Below are positions 7,710 through 9,568 of a stretch of 9,568 nucleotides of DNA, piece after piece. The DNA is taken from NCBI GenBank assembly GCA_023428085.1, contig JAEYZK010000056.1:1-9568 (forward strand). The letters are read 5' to 3'. Position 1 is the stretch's first letter; every line of letters begins with the position of its first letter. Source of the DNA: Pseudomonadota bacterium. Its GTDB lineage: Bacteria; Myxococcota; Myxococcia; Myxococcales; Anaeromyxobacteraceae. Below the pieces are notes generated by a model. The model did not search any database. It was not told the DNA's origin and was given only the letters and a program-made list of their open reading frames with translations. A program made the position numbers and the translations under genes.

Positions 7710-9515
7710 ATGGCCGAAACGAGCAGCCACATCCGCAACTTCTCGATCATCGCGCACATCGATCACGGCAAGTCCACCCTCGCGGATCGCCTCCTCGAGA
7801 AGACCGGCACCGTGACGGCGCGCGAGTCCCAGGCCCAGTTCCTCGACAACATGGAGCTGGAGCGCGAGCGCGGGATCACGATCAAGGCCCAGACCGTCCG
7901 CATGCGGTACCGCGCCCGCGACGGGAAGGACTACGAGCTCAACCTCATCGACACGCCCGGCCACGTGGACTTCGCCTACGAGGTCTCGCGCTCGATGGCG
8001 GCGTGCGAGGGGGCGATCCTGGTCGTGGACGCGACGCAGGGCGTCGAGGCACAGACGCTCGCCAACGTCTACCAGGCGCTCGATCACGACCTCGAGATCG
8101 TCCCGGTCATCAACAAGATCGACCTCCCCAGCGCCGACGTGCCCTCGGTCCGGAAGGAGATCGAGGAGGTGATCGGCCTCTCCGCCGCCGACGCGGTGCC
8201 CTGCTCGGCGAAGGAGGGCACCGGGGTCGAGGAGATCCTCGAGCAGATCGTGAAGAAGGTGCCGCCGCCGAAGGGCGACCCTTCGGCGCCGCTCAAGGCG
8301 ATCGTGTTCGACTCGTGGTACGACTCGTACCGCGGCGTGGTCATGCTCGTGCGGGTGTTCGACGGCGGCCTCCGCCCGAAGCAGCGCATCCAGCTCTGGT
8401 CCAACAAGAAGGCCTTCGAGGTGCAGGAGCTGGGCGCCTTCGTGCCCTTCGCGCGCGGCGTGGACCGGCTCGACGCCGGCCAGGTGGGCATCGTCGTCGC
8501 GAACGTGAAGGACGTCCACGACGCCAAGGTGGGCGACACCCTCACCGAGGAGGACCGGCCGACGACGGAGCCGTTCCCCGGCTTCAAGGTCGTGAAGCCG
8601 ATGGTCTTCTCCGGCGTCTTCCCCATCGAGGCGGCGGACTACGGGAACCTGCGCGACGCCCTCGAGAAGCTCTCGCTCAACGACTCGGCGTTCACGTACG
8701 AGGCGGAGACCTCGCAGGCGCTCGGGTTCGGCTTCCGCTGCGGCTACCTGGGCCTCCTCCACATGGAGATCGTCCAGGAGCGGCTCGAGCGCGAGTACAA
8801 GCTCTCGCTCATCACCACCGCGCCGTCGGTGGTGTACCGGGTGACCGACACCTCCGGCAAGGTGGAGGAGATCGACAACCCGGCGAAGCTCCCGCCGATC
8901 CAGAAGATCGCCAAGCTGGAGGAGCCGCACCTCACCTGCCACGTGCACGCCCGCACCGACGACGTGGGCGCGATCCTGAAGCTCTGCCAGGACCGGCGCG
9001 GCATCCAGAAGGATCTGAAGTACGTCGGCACGTCGCGGGTCCAGATCACCTACGACATCCCGCTCGCCGAGGTGGTCTTCGACTTCTTCGACAAGCTGAA
9101 GAGCGTCTCGCGCGGCTACGCCTCCCTCGACTACGAGCTCAAGGGGTACGAGGAGGCCGACCTCGTGAAGCTCGACATCCTCATCAACGGCGAGCCGGTG
9201 GACGCCCTGTCCGTCATCGTGCACCGCGAGCGCGCCTACCAGCGCGGCCGCGACGTCTGCCAGAAGCTGCGGGAGGAGATCCCGAAGCAGATGTACGAGG
9301 TCGCCATCCAGGCGGCCATCGGCGCCAAGGTGATCGCCCGCGAGACGGTCAAGGCCTTCCGCAAGAACGTCATCGCGAAGTGCTACGGCGGAGACATCTC
9401 CCGCAAGCGCAAGCTCCTCGAGAAGCAGAAGGAGGGGAAGAAGCGCATGAAGCAGGTCGGGTCGGTGGAGATCCCGCAGTCGGCCTTCCTCGCCGTGCTC
9501 AAGGTGGAGGAGTAG
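7710..9515 (+). CDS. lepA: Elongation factor 4 (LepA), ribosome-associated GTPase
   Basis: This 601-residue protein matches the usual length of about 600 for LepA/EF4, a translational GTPase related to EF-G that binds the ribosome and affects elongation, initiation or biogenesis under stress. The G domain is complete: G1 AHIDHGKST (15-23), switch RGIT (54-57) with T57, G3 DTPGH (81-85) with the presumed catalytic H85, G4 NKID (135-138) and G5 SAK (166-168). The LepA-specific C-terminal domain ends with KRKLLEKQKEGKKRMKQVG and an FLAVLK segment, as in the family, and EF-G domain IV is absent. The start is forced: an in-frame TAA lies at 7692-7694 and the ATG at 7710 gives the standard ...IRNFSIIAHIDHGKST N-terminus. 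No convincing Shine-Dalgarno precedes it. Divergent from nrdJ; the next frame begins immediately after its stop. Confidence 0.98.
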   Translation: MAETSSHIRNFSIIAHIDHGKSTLADRLLEKTGTVTARESQAQFLDNMELERERGITIKAQTVRMRYRARDGKDYELNLIDTPGHVDFAYEVSRSMAACEGAILVVDATQGVEAQTLANVYQALDHDLEIVPVINKIDLPSADVPSVRKEIEEVIGLSAADAVPCSAKEGTGVEEILEQIVKKVPPPKGDPSAPLKAIVFDSWYDSYRGVVMLVRVFDGGLRPKQRIQLWSNKKAFEVQELGAFVPFARGVDRLDAGQVGIVVANVKDVHDAKVGDTLTEEDRPTTEPFPGFKVVKPMVFSGVFPIEAADYGNLRDALEKLSLNDSAFTYEAETSQALGFGFRCGYLGLLHMEIVQERLEREYKLSLITTAPSVVYRVTDTSGKVEEIDNPAKLPPIQKIAKLEEPHLTCHVHARTDDVGAILKLCQDRRGIQKDLKYVGTSRVQITYDIPLAEVVFDFFDKLKSVSRGYASLDYELKGYEEADLVKLDILINGEPVDALSVIVHRERAYQRGRDVCQKLREEIPKQMYEVAIQAAIGAKVIARETVKAFRKNVIAKCYGGDISRKRKLLEKQKEGKKRMKQVGSVEIPQSAFLAVLKVEE

Positions 9516-9568
9516 GTGACCTCCGCCGCGGGCCGGACGGCGCGCGCCGGGCGCGAGGCGCTCCGGTT
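9516..9568 (+). CDS. Possible start of a downstream gene, truncated by window end
   Basis: A GTG immediately follows the lepA stop, with GGAGGAG (9506-9512) 3 nt upstream, which is a slightly short spacing. The frame is open to the edge and encodes an Ala/Arg-rich start (MTSAAGRTARAGREALR). lepA is often followed by lepB (signal peptidase I), so that is a reasonable guess. The 17 visible residues contain no diagnostic motif, and a later start is possible. Confidence 0.4.
   Translation, partial: MTSAAGRTARAGREALR

Overview
The window is very GC-rich with strong G/C bias at third codon positions. Its gene content is a class II ribonucleotide reductase, a LexA-type mutagenesis cassette and lepA. 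This suggests a Myxococcota/deltaproteobacterial genome, Anaeromyxobacter-like. That assignment is inferred from composition and protein flavour, not from a database match.

Layout. (1) 2-352, + strand: the C-terminal end of imuB, the catalytically inactive Y-family polymerase-like subunit of the translesion 'mutasome'. (2) 384-3794, +: dnaE2 (imuC), the error-prone C-family DNA polymerase, 31 bp after imuB and evidently in the same operon. Its reading frame contains two oppositely oriented copies of a palindromic repeat (1332-1387 and 1402-1453) that are translated in frame. (3) 3795-4309: a convergent intergenic region with a third repeat copy (3875-3924), a large hairpin (4051-4089) and a terminator-like hairpin (4246-4278). 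(4) 4310-7117, - strand: nrdJ, adenosylcobalamin-dependent class II ribonucleotide reductase. (5) 7118-7709: a divergent intergenic region. It holds a sigma70-like promoter for nrdJ (7375-7402), an NrdR box just upstream of the -35 (7411-7426) and a structured G-rich leader of about 250 nt with a G-quadruplex motif (7322-7337). (6) 7710-9515, +: lepA (elongation factor 4), followed directly by a GTG that may open the next gene (9516 to the window end).

How the genes relate. ImuB and DnaE2 act together in damage-induced mutagenic translesion synthesis. NrdJ supplies the dNTPs that all DNA synthesis uses, and its predicted NrdR control couples it to the dNTP/ATP state. LepA is an unrelated ribosome-associated GTPase.

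The most notable observation is the palindromic repeat family. Three copies share conserved outer arms and an identical asymmetric internal loop (GAGCGTA opposite GGAGTCGA), while the apical stems differ in sequence but all pair perfectly. Two copies form a BIME-like inverted pair inside the essential-looking frame of dnaE2, adding about 41 residues between the PHP and polymerase domains.
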